The notes under the pieces were generated by a model. The model worked only from the letters and a program-made list of their open reading frames with translations, was not told the DNA's origin and made no database searches. Positions 23,277 through 32,816 of a stretch of DNA of 64,000 bases are shown piece after piece. The stretch is taken from NCBI RefSeq assembly GCF_014216315.1, contig NZ_CP045702.1, forward strand, positions 4,030,001-4,094,000, given 5' to 3'. Numbering within the stretch: position 1 is the first letter of the stretch; each line of letters begins with the position of its first letter. The DNA comes from Streptomyces finlayi. Its GTDB lineage: Bacteria > Actinomycetota > Actinomycetes > Streptomycetales > Streptomycetaceae. The translations under genes and the position numbers were made by a program.

Positions 23277-25559
23277 CTACTTCGCCGGTTCCGGCTCCGG
23301 TGCGTCCGCCGTTTCCGGCTCGCCCGCCGGGTCCGCCGGGGTCTTCACGGACTCGAGCAGCAGCTGCGAGACGTCGACCACCTGGATCGACTCCTTGGCC
23401 TGGCCCTCGTTCTTCTTGCCGTTGACCGAGTCGGTCAGCATGACGAGGCAGAACGGGCAGGCGGTGGAGACGATGTCCGGGTTGAGGGAGAGGGCTTCGT
23501 CGACGCGCTCGTTGTTGATGCGCTTGCCGATCCGCTCCTCCATCCACATCCGGGCACCACCGGCACCGCAGCAGAAGCCGCGCTCCTTGTGGCGGTGCAT
23601 CTCCTCGTTCCGCAGACCCGGAACGCTCGCGATGATCTCGCGCGGGGGCGTGTAGACCTTGTTGTGACGGCCCAGGTAGCACGGGTCGTGGTACGTGATC
23701 AGGCCCTCGACCGGGGTCACGGGGATCAGCTTGCCCTCGTCCACCAGGTGCTGGAGCAACTGCGTGTGGTGGATGACCTCGTACTCGCCGCCGAGCTGCG
23801 GGTACTCGTTGGCGATGGTGTTGAAGCAGTGCGGGCAGGTGGCGACGATCTTCTTCGACGACTTGGGCTTCTTCGTCGACTCGTCCACCCCGCCCTCCTC
23901 GTCGAGGGACTCACCGAACGCCATGTTCAGCATCGCGACGTTCTCCTGGCCGAGCTGCTGGAACAGCGGCTCGTTGCCCAGGCGGCGGGGCGAGTCGCCG
24001 GTGCACTTCTCGTCGCCGCCCATGATCGCGAACTTCACGCCCGCGATGTGGAGGAGTTCGGCGAACGCCTTCGTGGTCTTCTTCGCCCGGTCCTCGAGGG
24101 CGCCTGCGCAGCCGACCCAGTAGAGGTAGTCGACCTCGGAGAGGTCCTCGACGTCCTTGCCGACGATCGGGACCTCGAAGTCGACTTCCTTGGTCCACTC
24201 GACGCGCTGCTTCTTGGCAAGACCCCAGGGGTTGCCCTTCTTCTCCAGGTTCTTGAGCATCGTGCCCGCCTCGGACGGGAACGCGGACTCGATCATCACC
24301 TGGTAGCGGCGCATGTCGACGATGTGGTCGATGTGCTCGATGTCGACCGGGCACTGCTCGACGCAGGCGCCGCAGCTGGTGCAGGACCACAGGACGTCCG
24401 GGTCGATGACGCCGTTCTCCTCGGCGGTGCCGATGAGGGGGCGCTCGGCCTCGGCGAGTGCCGAGGCGGGGACGTCCTTGAGCTGCTCGGGGGTGGCCTT
24501 CTCGTTGCCCTCCATGTCCTTGCCGCCGCCTGCGAGCAGGTACGGGGCCTTGGCGTGCGCGTGGTCGCGCAGCGACATGATGAGGAGCTTCGGGGAGAGC
24601 GGCTTGCCGGTGTTCCAGGCGGGGCACTGCGACTGGCAGCGGCCGCACTCGGTGCACGTGGAGAAGTCGAGGATGCCCTTCCAGGAGAACTGCTCGACCT
24701 GGGAGACGCCGAAGACGTCGTCCTCGCCCGGGTCCTCGAAGTCGATCTCCTTGCCGCCCGAGGTCATCGGCTGCAGCGGGCCGAGCGCGACCGAACCGTT
24801 GGCGTTCCGCTTGAACCAGATGTTCGGGAAGCCGAGGAAGCGGTGCCAGGCCACACCCATGTTGGTGTTGAGCGAGACCGTGATCATCCAGGTGAAGGAC
24901 GTGACGATCTTGAGTGCCGCGACGGCGTAGGTGATCTGCTGGAGCGTGCCGAGGCTCAGCCCGTCGAAGGCGGCGACCAGCGGGTACGAGGCGAAGAAGC
25001 CCGGCTCCCAGCTGGTCACGTGGTGCTGGGCTCCCTCGAGGCCGCGCAGCGTCATGATGCAGACGCCGACGATGAGGATGACGGCCTCGACGAAGTACGC
25101 CTGGCCGGTCTTGGAGCCCGCGAAGCGGGACTTGCGGCCGGCCTTGCCCGGCCGGTTCAGCTGACGGATCACGATCAGGGTCACGATGCCCAGGACCGTC
25201 ATCAGACCGAGGAACTCGGTGAAGATCTCGTACGGCAGCCAGTCGCCGATGTACGGGATCAGCCAGTCGGCCTGGAAGAGCTGGCCGAAGGCGTTGACGA
25301 TCGTGAGCAGCAGCGAGAAGAAGCCCACCGCCACGAACCAGTGCGCGAAGCCGACGATGCCCCAGCGGTTCATACGGGTGTGGCCGAGGAACTCCTTGGC
25401 CAGCGTGATGGTGCGCTGTGTGGGGTCACCCGTGCGGGTGCCCGCGGGTACGGGCTGACCGAGTCGCACGAAGCGGTAGATCTGCGCGATGGCGCGGCCG
25501 AAAAGCGCGACGGCCACCACCGTGATGACCAGCGACACGATGATCGCGGCGAGTTGCAT
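23277..25559 (-). CDS. membrane-bound Fe-S oxidoreductase (HdrD/CCG-domain family)
   Basis: This 760-residue protein has about six N-terminal membrane helices (residues 1-260, resembling a NarI/HdrE-like anchor). A two-cluster ferredoxin domain follows (CTECGRCQSQCP and CTSCGACVEQCP). Two CCG cysteine-rich domains come last (YHDPCYLG, GFCCGAGGARMW and CPHCFN). It should pass electrons between a membrane quinone and a soluble partner; the physiological partner is unknown. Actinobacteria keep this single-gene fusion widely. ATG follows a GGAG site. It is a monocistronic core gene. Confidence 0.88.
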   Translation of the reverse strand: MQLAAIIVSLVITVVAVALFGRAIAQIYRFVRLGQPVPAGTRTGDPTQRTITLAKEFLGHTRMNRWGIVGFAHWFVAVGFFSLLLTIVNAFGQLFQADWLIPYIGDWLPYEIFTEFLGLMTVLGIVTLIVIRQLNRPGKAGRKSRFAGSKTGQAYFVEAVILIVGVCIMTLRGLEGAQHHVTSWEPGFFASYPLVAAFDGLSLGTLQQITYAVAALKIVTSFTWMITVSLNTNMGVAWHRFLGFPNIWFKRNANGSVALGPLQPMTSGGKEIDFEDPGEDDVFGVSQVEQFSWKGILDFSTCTECGRCQSQCPAWNTGKPLSPKLLIMSLRDHAHAKAPYLLAGGGKDMEGNEKATPEQLKDVPASALAEAERPLIGTAEENGVIDPDVLWSCTSCGACVEQCPVDIEHIDHIVDMRRYQVMIESAFPSEAGTMLKNLEKKGNPWGLAKKQRVEWTKEVDFEVPIVGKDVEDLSEVDYLYWVGCAGALEDRAKKTTKAFAELLHIAGVKFAIMGGDEKCTGDSPRRLGNEPLFQQLGQENVAMLNMAFGESLDEEGGVDESTKKPKSSKKIVATCPHCFNTIANEYPQLGGEYEVIHHTQLLQHLVDEGKLIPVTPVEGLITYHDPCYLGRHNKVYTPPREIIASVPGLRNEEMHRHKERGFCCGAGGARMWMEERIGKRINNERVDEALSLNPDIVSTACPFCLVMLTDSVNGKKNEGQAKESIQVVDVSQLLLESVKTPADPAGEPETADAPEPEPAK

Positions 25560-25653
25560 TTGGGGGCTCCTCGGGCCTGCGAGGGGTTGGGTTACACCAA
25601 TGATTATGGATTACTAAGCAGTAACTTAATGAGTCTGTGACGACACTATCCAC

Positions 25654-26424
25654 TTATTCCGCCACGCTGTAGCCGGGCAGGCGGTGATCTGCGTCGCTCA
25701 GGCCGCCCTTGCCGCCGCGCGGCAACCGGTACAGGACGGCGCGCAGGGCCGCCCGCAGGGGAAGGCGTACCGCTTCGGCCAGAATCGCCAGGTCGAGCCC
25801 CATCCAGTGGTGCTCGGCGTAGTGCTGGTCGAGCAGGGCCGGTTCGTCCCAGGGCATCCCGGAGCGCGCCCGTACCTGGGCGAGCCCCGTCAGGCCCGGC
25901 CGCAGCTCCTGACGCCAGCGCCTGGCCCCGGGCCCCTCGGTCCTGGGGTCGCCCGGCGCGAGCGGCGCGGGACCGACGAGTGAGAGCTCTCCCCTTACGA
26001 CGTGGGGCAGCCGGGACAGCAGGTCGAGGCGGCAGTGGCGGGTGCGCAGGGAGCGCAGCTCGAAGGTCCGGCCGTCGAGGCCGGTCCGCTGTTCACGTGC
26101 CAGTACGCCACCGGCGGGGCGTCGTACGGCGAGCGCGAGGGCACCGAGGGCGAGCGCGGGGGAGGCGAGGGCGAGGAGGGCCGTGCCGAGCGTGAGGTCG
26201 AGGAGCCGCTTGGCCGTCGGCCGGGCGGCGGCGCGCCAGGCCGCGAAGGTGACGGCGCGCTTCACCGTACGGACGAAGGCCGCGACCGCCTTCGCCGTTG
26301 CCTTCGTCCTGGCGTTCCTGGCCGTCCTGGCCGTCCTGGCCGTCCTGGCCGTCTTGACGGTCCTGGCCGTCCGTGAAGGGGCGTGGGCCCTGGTTCGTAC
26401 CGCAGTCCGGTTCGCGTTCCGCAT
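25654..26424 (-). CDS. bacterial sugar transferase (undecaprenyl-phosphate type), short form
   Basis: The product is 256 residues. After a basic N-terminus made of TAR-type repeats (DNA tandem 9-bp units, 26310-26372) comes RLLDLTLGTALLALASPALALGALALAV, the membrane helix. The cytosolic catalytic part contains LSRLPHVVRGELSLVGPAP and RPGLTGLAQVRAR, the signatures of WbaP/WcaJ-like phosphoglycosyl transferases. It starts polysaccharide or glycan assembly on a lipid carrier. No other glycan genes lie beside it. Start at 26424 has a weak site. Confidence 0.82.
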   Translation of the reverse strand: MRNANRTAVRTRAHAPSRTARTVKTARTARTARTARNARTKATAKAVAAFVRTVKRAVTFAAWRAAARPTAKRLLDLTLGTALLALASPALALGALALAVRRPAGGVLAREQRTGLDGRTFELRSLRTRHCRLDLLSRLPHVVRGELSLVGPAPLAPGDPRTEGPGARRWRQELRPGLTGLAQVRARSGMPWDEPALLDQHYAEHHWMGLDLAILAEAVRLPLRAALRAVLYRLPRGGKGGLSDADHRLPGYSVAE

Positions 26425-26630
26425 CGCACCTGCCCGGGGGATCGGTGGTGTGCCGGTTTTGACCGGCTCACGGCCATTTTGTGACAGAACGATCCCACGG
26501 TGCGATGGTGGGTGGGGGTGTGTGGCGCGCTGGAGGGGGCGGGTGTCGCCTCGCGGGGCGCGCGGTGCGCGGATGTGTGCGGAGGGCTGGGTGGGAAAAC
26601 TCACTGGTCAGCCGGAGTGTGAGCACGTTA

Positions 26631-26703
26631 GTTGAGTCTGATCGACTCAGGTCCGTTGACTCTGGGGCGAGTGTCATGCATCCTTGAGTCAGATCCACTC
26701 AAG
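26631..26703. promoter_or_regulatory. three HspR operators (HAIR) of the dnaK promoter
   Basis: A perfect HAIR, CTTGAGT-N7-ACTCAAG, lies at 26683-26703. A second, GTTGAGT-N7-ACTCAGG, lies at 26631-26651 and a weaker third, GTTGACT-N7-GAGTGTC, at 26655-26675. HspR represses heat-shock genes by binding HAIR; the encoded HspR is last gene of this operon, giving feedback. The triple arrangement matches Streptomyces dnaK promoters. Confidence 0.92.
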
Positions 26704-26724
26704 TATTTAGTTGGAGGAACCGAA

Positions 26725-28575
26725 ATGGCACGTGCGGTCGGCATCGACCTGGGCACGACTAACTCCGTCGTGAGCGTTCTGGAAGGCGGCGAGCCCACCG
26801 TCATCACCAACGCCGAAGGCGCCAGGACCACGCCGTCCGTCGTCGCCTTCGCGAAGAACGGTGAGGTGCTCGTCGGCGAGGTCGCCAAGCGCCAGGCGGT
26901 CACGAACGTCGACAGGACCATCCGCTCCGTCAAGCGCCACATGGGCACTGACTGGAAGATCGACCTGGACGGCAAGAGCTTCAACCCGCAGCAGATGAGC
27001 GCCTTCATCCTGCAGAAGCTGAAGCGTGACGCGGAGTCCTACCTCGGCGAGAAGGTGGCCGACGCGGTCATCACCGTCCCGGCGTACTTCAACGACTCCG
27101 AGCGTCAGGCGACCAAGGAGGCCGGTGAGATCGCGGGCCTCAACGTCCTGCGTATCGTCAACGAGCCCACCGCCGCCGCGCTGGCGTACGGACTCGACAA
27201 GGACGACCAGACGATCCTCGTCTTCGACCTCGGTGGCGGCACCTTCGACGTGTCCCTCCTGGAGATCGGCGACGGCGTCGTCGAGGTGAAGGCCACCAAC
27301 GGTGACAACCACCTCGGTGGTGACGACTGGGACCAGCGCGTCATGGACTACCTGGTCAAGCAGTTCGCCAACGGTCACGGCGTGGACCTGTCCAAGGACA
27401 AGATGGCTCTCCAGCGTCTCCGCGAGGCCGCGGAGAAGGCGAAGATCGAGCTGTCCTCCTCCACGGAGACCACGATCAACCTGCCGTACATCACGGCGTC
27501 GGCCGAGGGCCCGCTGCACCTGGACGAGAAGCTCACGCGCTCCCAGTTCCAGCAGCTCACGGCGGACCTTCTGGACCGCTGCAAGAGCCCGTTCCACAAC
27601 GTCATCAAGGACGCGGGCATCCAGCTCTCCGAGATCGACCACGTCGTTCTCGTCGGTGGCTCGACCCGTATGCCGGCCGTCGCCGAGCTCGTCAAGGAGC
27701 TCACGGGCGGTCAGGACGCCAACAAGGGTGTGAACCCGGACGAGGTCGTCGCCATCGGCGCCTCGCTCCAGGCCGGTGTCCTGAAGGGCGAGGTCAAGGA
27801 CGTCCTGCTCCTCGACGTCACGCCGCTGTCCCTCGGTATCGAGACCAAGGGAGGGATCATGACCAAGCTCATCGAGCGCAACACCACGATCCCGACCAAG
27901 CGTTCCGAGATCTTCACGACGGCCGAGGACAACCAGCCGTCCGTGCAGATCCAGGTCTACCAGGGCGAGCGCGAGATCGCGGCGTACAACAAGAAGCTCG
28001 GGATGTTCGAGCTCACCGGTCTGCCGCCGGCCCCGCGTGGTGTGCCGCAGATCGAGGTCGCGTTCGACATCGACGCCAACGGCATCATGCACGTCGCTGC
28101 CAAGGACCTCGGCACCGGCAAGGAGCAGAAGATGACCGTCACCGGTGGCTCCTCGCTGCCGAAGGACGAGGTCAACCGGATGCGCGAAGAGGCCGAGCAG
28201 TACGCGGACGAGGACCACCGCCGTCGCGAGGCCGCCGAGTCCCGTAACCAGGGCGAGCAGCTCGTCTACCAGACGGAGAAGTTCCTCAAGGACAACGAGG
28301 ACAAGGTTCCGGCCGACGTCAGGACGGAGGTCGAGGAGTCCCTCACCGAGCTGAAGGAAAAGCTCAAGGGCGAGGACACCGCCGAGATCCGTACCGCCAC
28401 CGAGAAGGTCGCGGCCGTCTCCCAGAAGCTGGGCCAGGCGATGTACGCCAACACCCAGTCCGAGGGTGCGACGCCGGGTGCGGACGCTCCGGGCGCCGGT
28501 CAGGCCGACGGTGACGATGTCGTCGACGCCGAGATCGTCGACGACGAGAAGGACTCCAAGGGCGGTGCGGTGTGA
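26725..28575 (+). CDS. dnaK: molecular chaperone DnaK (Hsp70)
   Basis: This 616-residue Hsp70 has MARAVGIDLGTTNSVVSVLE (ATP-binding), ILVFDLGGGTFDVSLLE (phosphate 2) and VVLVGGSTRMPAV (phosphate 3) in order. The substrate-binding domain follows, then an acidic C-terminus. It folds and protects proteins with GrpE and DnaJ. ATG at 26725 follows GGAGG; longer upstream frames are ruled out since they cross the HAIR operators. The end overlaps grpE by four bases (GTGA). Confidence 0.98.
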   Translation: MARAVGIDLGTTNSVVSVLEGGEPTVITNAEGARTTPSVVAFAKNGEVLVGEVAKRQAVTNVDRTIRSVKRHMGTDWKIDLDGKSFNPQQMSAFILQKLKRDAESYLGEKVADAVITVPAYFNDSERQATKEAGEIAGLNVLRIVNEPTAAALAYGLDKDDQTILVFDLGGGTFDVSLLEIGDGVVEVKATNGDNHLGGDDWDQRVMDYLVKQFANGHGVDLSKDKMALQRLREAAEKAKIELSSSTETTINLPYITASAEGPLHLDEKLTRSQFQQLTADLLDRCKSPFHNVIKDAGIQLSEIDHVVLVGGSTRMPAVAELVKELTGGQDANKGVNPDEVVAIGASLQAGVLKGEVKDVLLLDVTPLSLGIETKGGIMTKLIERNTTIPTKRSEIFTTAEDNQPSVQIQVYQGEREIAAYNKKLGMFELTGLPPAPRGVPQIEVAFDIDANGIMHVAAKDLGTGKEQKMTVTGGSSLPKDEVNRMREEAEQYADEDHRRREAAESRNQGEQLVYQTEKFLKDNEDKVPADVRTEVEESLTELKEKLKGEDTAEIRTATEKVAAVSQKLGQAMYANTQSEGATPGADAPGAGQADGDDVVDAEIVDDEKDSKGGAV

Positions 28576-29219
28576 CCGAGGAGACTCCGGGCTTCGAGGA
28601 GAAGCCTGACGTCCCCTCCGACACCACCCCTGACGGAGCTGAGCCGAAGGACGCCACCCCCTCTCCGGAGGAGGAAGCGTCCCCGGCCGGGGACTCAGTA
28701 CAGACCGCGGGTCTGACAGCGCAGCTGGACCAGGTCCGTATGGCGCTCAACGAGCGTACGGCCGATCTCCAGCGGCTCCAGGCCGAATACCAGAACTACC
28801 GTCGTCGCGTCGAGCGGGACCGGGTCACGGTCAAGGAGATCGCGGTCGCGGGTCTCCTGTCCGAGCTCCTGCCCGTGCTCGACGACATCGGCCGCGCGCG
28901 GGAACACGGCGAGCTGGTCGGCGGCTTCAAGTCGGTGGCCGAATCGCTCGAGACGGTCGTCGCGAAGCTGGGCCTCCAGCAGTTCGGCAAGGAGGGCGAG
29001 CCCTTCGACCCGACGATCCACGAGGCCCTGATGCACTCGTACGCGCCGGACGTCACCGAGGACACCTGCGTGGCGATCCTGCAGCCGGGGTACCGCATCG
29101 GCGAGCGCACCATCCGCCCCGCGCGGGTGGCCGTGGCCGAGCCGCAGCCCGGTGCCACGTCGGCGGCGAAGGAAGAGCAGACAGACGACGAGGAGAGCGG
29201 TGGCACGGAGGAGGTCTGA
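28572..29219 (+). CDS. grpE: nucleotide exchange factor GrpE
   Basis: This 215-residue GrpE has an acidic disordered N-terminus (about 50 residues). A coiled coil follows (QLDQVRMALNERTADLQRLQAEYQNYRRRVERDR), then a C-terminal beta domain with FDPTIHEALMH and TVVAKLGLQQFGKEGEPF. It releases ADP from DnaK. GTG start overlapping the dnaK stop. Confidence 0.97.
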   Translation: MTEETPGFEEKPDVPSDTTPDGAEPKDATPSPEEEASPAGDSVQTAGLTAQLDQVRMALNERTADLQRLQAEYQNYRRRVERDRVTVKEIAVAGLLSELLPVLDDIGRAREHGELVGGFKSVAESLETVVAKLGLQQFGKEGEPFDPTIHEALMHSYAPDVTEDTCVAILQPGYRIGERTIRPARVAVAEPQPGATSAAKEEQTDDEESGGTEEV

Positions 29220-29312
29220 CATTCAGTCCGACCACCTCGGTGCACACCGACCGGCCAGGAGCCCGGCCCCAGGGCGGGCTCCTCGGCCGATCGTCCGGAA
29301 GGAGGGACGTCG

Positions 29313-30503
29313 ATGAGCACGAAGGACTTCGTCGAGAAGGACTACTACAAGGTTCTCGGCGTCCCCAAGGACGCCACCGACGCCGAGGTCAAGAAGGCGT
29401 ACCGGAAGCTCGCCCGCGAGTTCCACCCGGACGCCAACAAGGGTGACGCCAAGGCGGAGGAGCGCTTCAAGGAGATCTCCGAGGCGAACGACATCCTCGG
29501 CGACAGCAAGAAGCGCAAGGAGTACGACGAAGCCCGCGCGCTCTTCGGCAGCGGAGGCTACCGGGCGGGTCCCGGCGGCGCGGGGGGCAACTTCAACTTC
29601 GACCTGGGCGACCTCTTCGGAGGCGCCCCGGGCGGCGGTCAGCCCGGCGGCGCGGGCGGTTTCGGCGGCGGCGGCGGCGGTCTGGGAGACGTCTTCGGCG
29701 GCCTCTTCAACCGCGGCGGCGCCGGTACCCGTGTGCAGCCCCGGCGCGGTCAGGACATCGAGTCCGAGGTGACGCTCAGCTTCACCGAGGCGGTCGACGG
29801 GGCCACGGTCCCGCTGCGGATGTCCAGCCAGGCTCCCTGCAAGGCGTGTTCGGGCACCGGCGACAAGAACGGCACCCCGAGGGTCTGTCCGACCTGCGTC
29901 GGCACCGGACAGGTGTCGCGCGGCAGCGGCGGTGGCTTCTCGCTCACCGACCCCTGTGTGGACTGCAAGGGCCGCGGCCTCATCGCCGAGGACCCCTGCG
30001 AGGTCTGCAAGGGCAGCGGACGGGCGAAGTCGGCCCGCACCATGCAGGTCAGGATTCCCGCGGGCGTCCTGGACGGCCAGCGGATCCGGCTGCGCGGCAA
30101 GGGCGGTCAGGGTGAGCGCGGCGGACCGGCCGGCGACCTGTACGTCGTCGTCCACGTCGACGCCCACCCCGTCTTCGGCCGCAAGGGCGACAACCTCACG
30201 GTCACCGTGCCGATCGCCTTCACGGAGGCGGCACTCGGCGGCGAGGTGAGGGTCCCGACGCTCGGCGGCCCCCCGGTCACCCTGAAGCTTCCGGCCGGCA
30301 CCCCCAACGGGCGTACGATGCGCGCCCGCGGCAAGGGCGCCGTCCGCAAGGACGGCACCCGCGGCGACCTGCTGGTCACCGTGGAGGTGGCAGTGCCCAA
30401 GGACCTCGCACCCGAGGCCCGGGAGGCACTGGAGGCATACCGGAAGGCGACCGCGGAGGAGGACCCGCGGGCGGAGCTGTTCCAGGCTGCGAAGGGAGCT
30501 TGA
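29313..30503 (+). CDS. dnaJ: co-chaperone DnaJ (Hsp40)
   Basis: This 396-residue DnaJ has a J domain with the HPD motif (REFHPDANKGD, residues about 39-49), a G/F-rich linker (60-140), and four zinc-finger repeats CxxCxGxG (CKACSGTG, CPTCVGTG, CVDCKGRG, CEVCKGSG). A C-terminal substrate-binding domain completes it. It delivers substrates to DnaK. The ATG follows GGAAGGAGGG. One base separates its stop from hspR. Confidence 0.97.
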   Translation: MSTKDFVEKDYYKVLGVPKDATDAEVKKAYRKLAREFHPDANKGDAKAEERFKEISEANDILGDSKKRKEYDEARALFGSGGYRAGPGGAGGNFNFDLGDLFGGAPGGGQPGGAGGFGGGGGGLGDVFGGLFNRGGAGTRVQPRRGQDIESEVTLSFTEAVDGATVPLRMSSQAPCKACSGTGDKNGTPRVCPTCVGTGQVSRGSGGGFSLTDPCVDCKGRGLIAEDPCEVCKGSGRAKSARTMQVRIPAGVLDGQRIRLRGKGGQGERGGPAGDLYVVVHVDAHPVFGRKGDNLTVTVPIAFTEAALGGEVRVPTLGGPPVTLKLPAGTPNGRTMRARGKGAVRKDGTRGDLLVTVEVAVPKDLAPEAREALEAYRKATAEEDPRAELFQAAKGA

Positions 30504-30504
30504 G

Positions 30505-30957
30505 GTGGACGGCCGTCGACGTAACCCGTACCAGCTGACCGACGAATCACCGGTGTACGTGATCTCGATCGCGGCCCAGCTCTCGGGCCTGCACCCGCAG
30601 ACGCTACGCCAGTACGACCGCCTCGGCCTGGTCTCTCCGGACCGCACCGCCGGGCGCGGCAGGCGCTACTCGGCCCGCGACATCGAACTGCTGCGCACGG
30701 TGCAGCAGTTGTCGCAGGACGAGGGCATCAACCTGGCCGGTATCAAGCGCATCATCGAGTTGGAGAACCAGGTCGCCGCGCTCCAGCAGCGCGTCGCCGA
30801 ACTCTCCGCCGCGGTCGACGGGGCGGCGGTGGCCATGCAGCAACGCGAGGCCCAGGTGCACGCCTCGTACCGCCGCGACCTGGTCCCCTACCAGGACGTG
30901 CAGCAGGCGAGTGCGCTGGTGGTGTGGCGTCCCAGGCCCAAGCGGGTCACGGACTAG
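30505..30957 (+). CDS. hspR: heat-shock repressor HspR (MerR family)
   Basis: This 150-residue MerR-type repressor contains QLSGLHPQTLRQYDRLGLVSPDRTAGRGRRYS (DNA-binding wing-helix). A coiled-coil dimerisation helix follows (NLAGIKRIIELENQVAALQQRVAELS). With DnaK as co-repressor it binds HAIR sites, here before dnaK and before clpB at 33745. GTG start. Last gene of the operon. Confidence 0.96.
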   Translation: MDGRRRNPYQLTDESPVYVISIAAQLSGLHPQTLRQYDRLGLVSPDRTAGRGRRYSARDIELLRTVQQLSQDEGINLAGIKRIIELENQVAALQQRVAELSAAVDGAAVAMQQREAQVHASYRRDLVPYQDVQQASALVVWRPRPKRVTD

Positions 30958-31446
30958 GTTCTGTCTGGAGTTCCAGCGCGGGAGAAGGAGCGGCGTCCGG
31001 TGCCGTCGAATCCAAGGCGGAGGAGGGAGCGATGGCGGAGCCCTCGCGACTGACGACAACGCCGGAGGCGGCGGTGCCGGACGCCGCGACGCCGCGGGGG
31101 AACTCCAGACAGGACCTAGCGGCGCCGTCCCTCAGGAGGCCCGTCACCCGGCTCGTTCCGGGTGGCGGGCCTCCTGCGTGGGCGCGCCCACGGTTTCGAC
31201 CAGGCCCGACTGGACGAGGAGCGCGCCCAGATGGGTGCGATGCGGGCGCGGCAGGTATGGACGCTGGTGCCGAGCTTGTGCTGGACGGCTGTGAGGATGC
31301 CGGGGGCGGTGGCCGGAAGCTGCTCACGAAGGGAGTGGCCTGCGCCCAGAGCATCTCTGGAGGCAGGGAGCGGGGGCGAGTTCGGCGCGGGCGATCCGTC
31401 GTCGAGATGGATCAGGACCCGTCGGGGGAGCCGGGAACTCTCCCGG
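30958..31446. other. spacer with a terminator and no clear gene
   Basis: This gap of 489 bp has a strong hairpin at 31134-31175. Open frames on both strands overlap each other and carry no recognisable pattern, consistent with GC-rich shadow frames. Nothing else is seen. Confidence 0.5.
31134..31175 (+). terminator. terminator after the dnaK operon
   Basis: AGGAGGCCCGTCACCCG and CGGGTGGCGGGCCTCCT pair over 17 positions with one mismatch. It is about 180 bp past the hspR stop. Confidence 0.75.
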
Positions 31447-32451
31447 TCAGGAATGCTGGTCCAGGATTCCTGACCGGGCGATCAGGTAGCCGAGTTGGGC
31501 GCGGCTGTTGCTGCCGAGTGAAGTGCTCAGCTTGGCGATGTGGGAGCGGCAGGTGCGTACGTTCATACCCAGCCGGCGGGCGATCGCCTCGTCGACGTGG
31601 CCCTCGATGAGCAGCTTGGCGATGGAGTGCTGTACGCCGGAGATGCCCGAGGGGCTGGGGTCGTACGGGATCGGTTCCTGCAGGGGGACGGCGCGTTGCC
31701 AGAACTGGTCGAACACCTTGACGAGGTATTCGACGATGCCGGGGTGCCTCAGTTCGAGTGCCACGCGGCGGTCGTCGGTGGCGGGTATGAAGGCGACCGT
31801 GTGATCGAAGATCATGAGGCGTTCTATGAGCTCTTCGAGCGTGCGTATCTCCACCTTCCCCTCCGCCATGCGGGCCGCGTAGTTGAGGGTCCCGTGGCTG
31901 TGGCGGACGGTGTGCTGGTAGAGCGTCCGCATGCTCACACCGCGCTGGGTGAGCATGCTCCCGCGTTCCAGTGCGGTGTTGAGCGCGTCCTCGCTGCGCC
32001 CGCCGCCCGGCTGGATCGTGAGGACCTCCGACCGGCACTCGGTCAGGGCGAGTTCGATCGAGGCGTTGATCCGGTCGATGCCTTCGAGCACAGTGATCGC
32101 ATGGGTGATCGGCGGCGTCTGCGCGCTGATGGCCATGAAAGGCTCGAAGGCTTCGGTGAGCTCCACCGAAAGGCGACGGCGGTCCTGGATCTCCCGTTCG
32201 ATGGGGTGAAGGCGCTGGGTGAGAGCCGCCGACGGCGGTACGGGACGGAGCCATGTCGGGTCGTCCGGGTCGGGGTGCAGGAGGGCGAACTCCAGCAGGC
32301 ATGGAGCGAGGCCTACCTCGGTCCGCGCGATCTTGCCTACGCTGAGCGCGCTTGCGTACAGCCGCGCTCCTTCGTCGCACAGGGAACTGACAGGGTGTGG
32401 ATGTGTCACGTTTGCACCGTTTGTAGTCAATTCTCCACCCCCCAGGAACAT
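31447..32451 (-). CDS. LuxR-type HTH regulator
   Basis: This protein of up to 334 residues has a C-terminal LuxR-like helix-turn-helix (HVDEAIARRLGMNVRTCRSHIAKLSTSLGSNSRAQLGYLIAR, about 285-327). The helical N-terminal sensor has a central segment (IDRINASIELALTECRSEVLTIQPGG) like the TrmB/PLD-type middle domain of Streptomyces regulators. ATG at 32451 is taken but lacks a good ribosome site; GTG at 32409 is an alternative. Divergent from an exported repeat peptide gene (shared upstream about 110 bp). Confidence 0.85.
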   Translation of the reverse strand: MFLGGGELTTNGANVTHPHPVSSLCDEGARLYASALSVGKIARTEVGLAPCLLEFALLHPDPDDPTWLRPVPPSAALTQRLHPIEREIQDRRRLSVELTEAFEPFMAISAQTPPITHAITVLEGIDRINASIELALTECRSEVLTIQPGGGRSEDALNTALERGSMLTQRGVSMRTLYQHTVRHSHGTLNYAARMAEGKVEIRTLEELIERLMIFDHTVAFIPATDDRRVALELRHPGIVEYLVKVFDQFWQRAVPLQEPIPYDPSPSGISGVQHSIAKLLIEGHVDEAIARRLGMNVRTCRSHIAKLSTSLGSNSRAQLGYLIARSGILDQHS

Positions 32452-32561
32452 GCATCAGCAGGAACATGATGCATCGGTTCTGTGGCATTGACGTGCCTGG
32501 ATGAGCAATCGTCTTGTCATGCGGGGGAGAGGAAACCTTGGAAGTGAGGACGAAGCCAACT

Positions 32562-32816
32562 ATGGGTAACAGAATGCTTCGCTCGGTGCTTGCCGCGGCC
32601 TTCTCCGCCGGGCTGACATTCGGGGCGATGAGTGCCCTGGGTCCGGCTTGGGGAGGCGGGCCCGCGGGGGCGTCGAACTCCTACGCCCAGGCCGCGCCGC
32701 CGCCGGATCTGGCGTGGGACAGCGCACCGGCCAGGACGACCGACGGAGCCACCAGTTCGGCACTGCCGCCCGATCTGGCCTGGGACACCGTTCCGAAGCG
32801 CGGGTCCGGCGCATGA
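32562..32816 (+). CDS. small exported peptide with duplicated PPDLAWD motif
   Basis: This 84-residue product (MGNRMLRSVLAAAFSAGLTFGA...) starts with a Sec-like signal peptide (about 45 residues up to SNSYA). Two near-identical units follow, PPDLAWDSAPAR and PPDLAWDTVPKR, about 24 residues apart and each followed by a basic residue. The layout is that of a precursor that could be cut into short peptides. It overlaps the next gene by four bases (ATGA) and is divergent from a LuxR-type regulator. No family recognised. The upstream ATG at 32514 is less likely because it would put charge before the signal. Confidence 0.65.
   Translation: MGNRMLRSVLAAAFSAGLTFGAMSALGPAWGGGPAGASNSYAQAAPPPDLAWDSAPARTTDGATSSALPPDLAWDTVPKRGSGA

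Noticed and set aside
23139..25640. 833-codon forward open frame opposite the Fe-S reductase gene
   Set aside because: The minus frame has all cluster motifs and membrane helices; the forward frame is a shadow caused by high GC.
26707..28218. 503-codon minus frame opposite dnaK
   Set aside because: It is antisense to an unmistakable DnaK with no motif of its own.
30911..31610. Overlapping forward frames after hspR
   Set aside because: They cross the strong terminator hairpin and the end of the LuxR-type gene and contain no motif.
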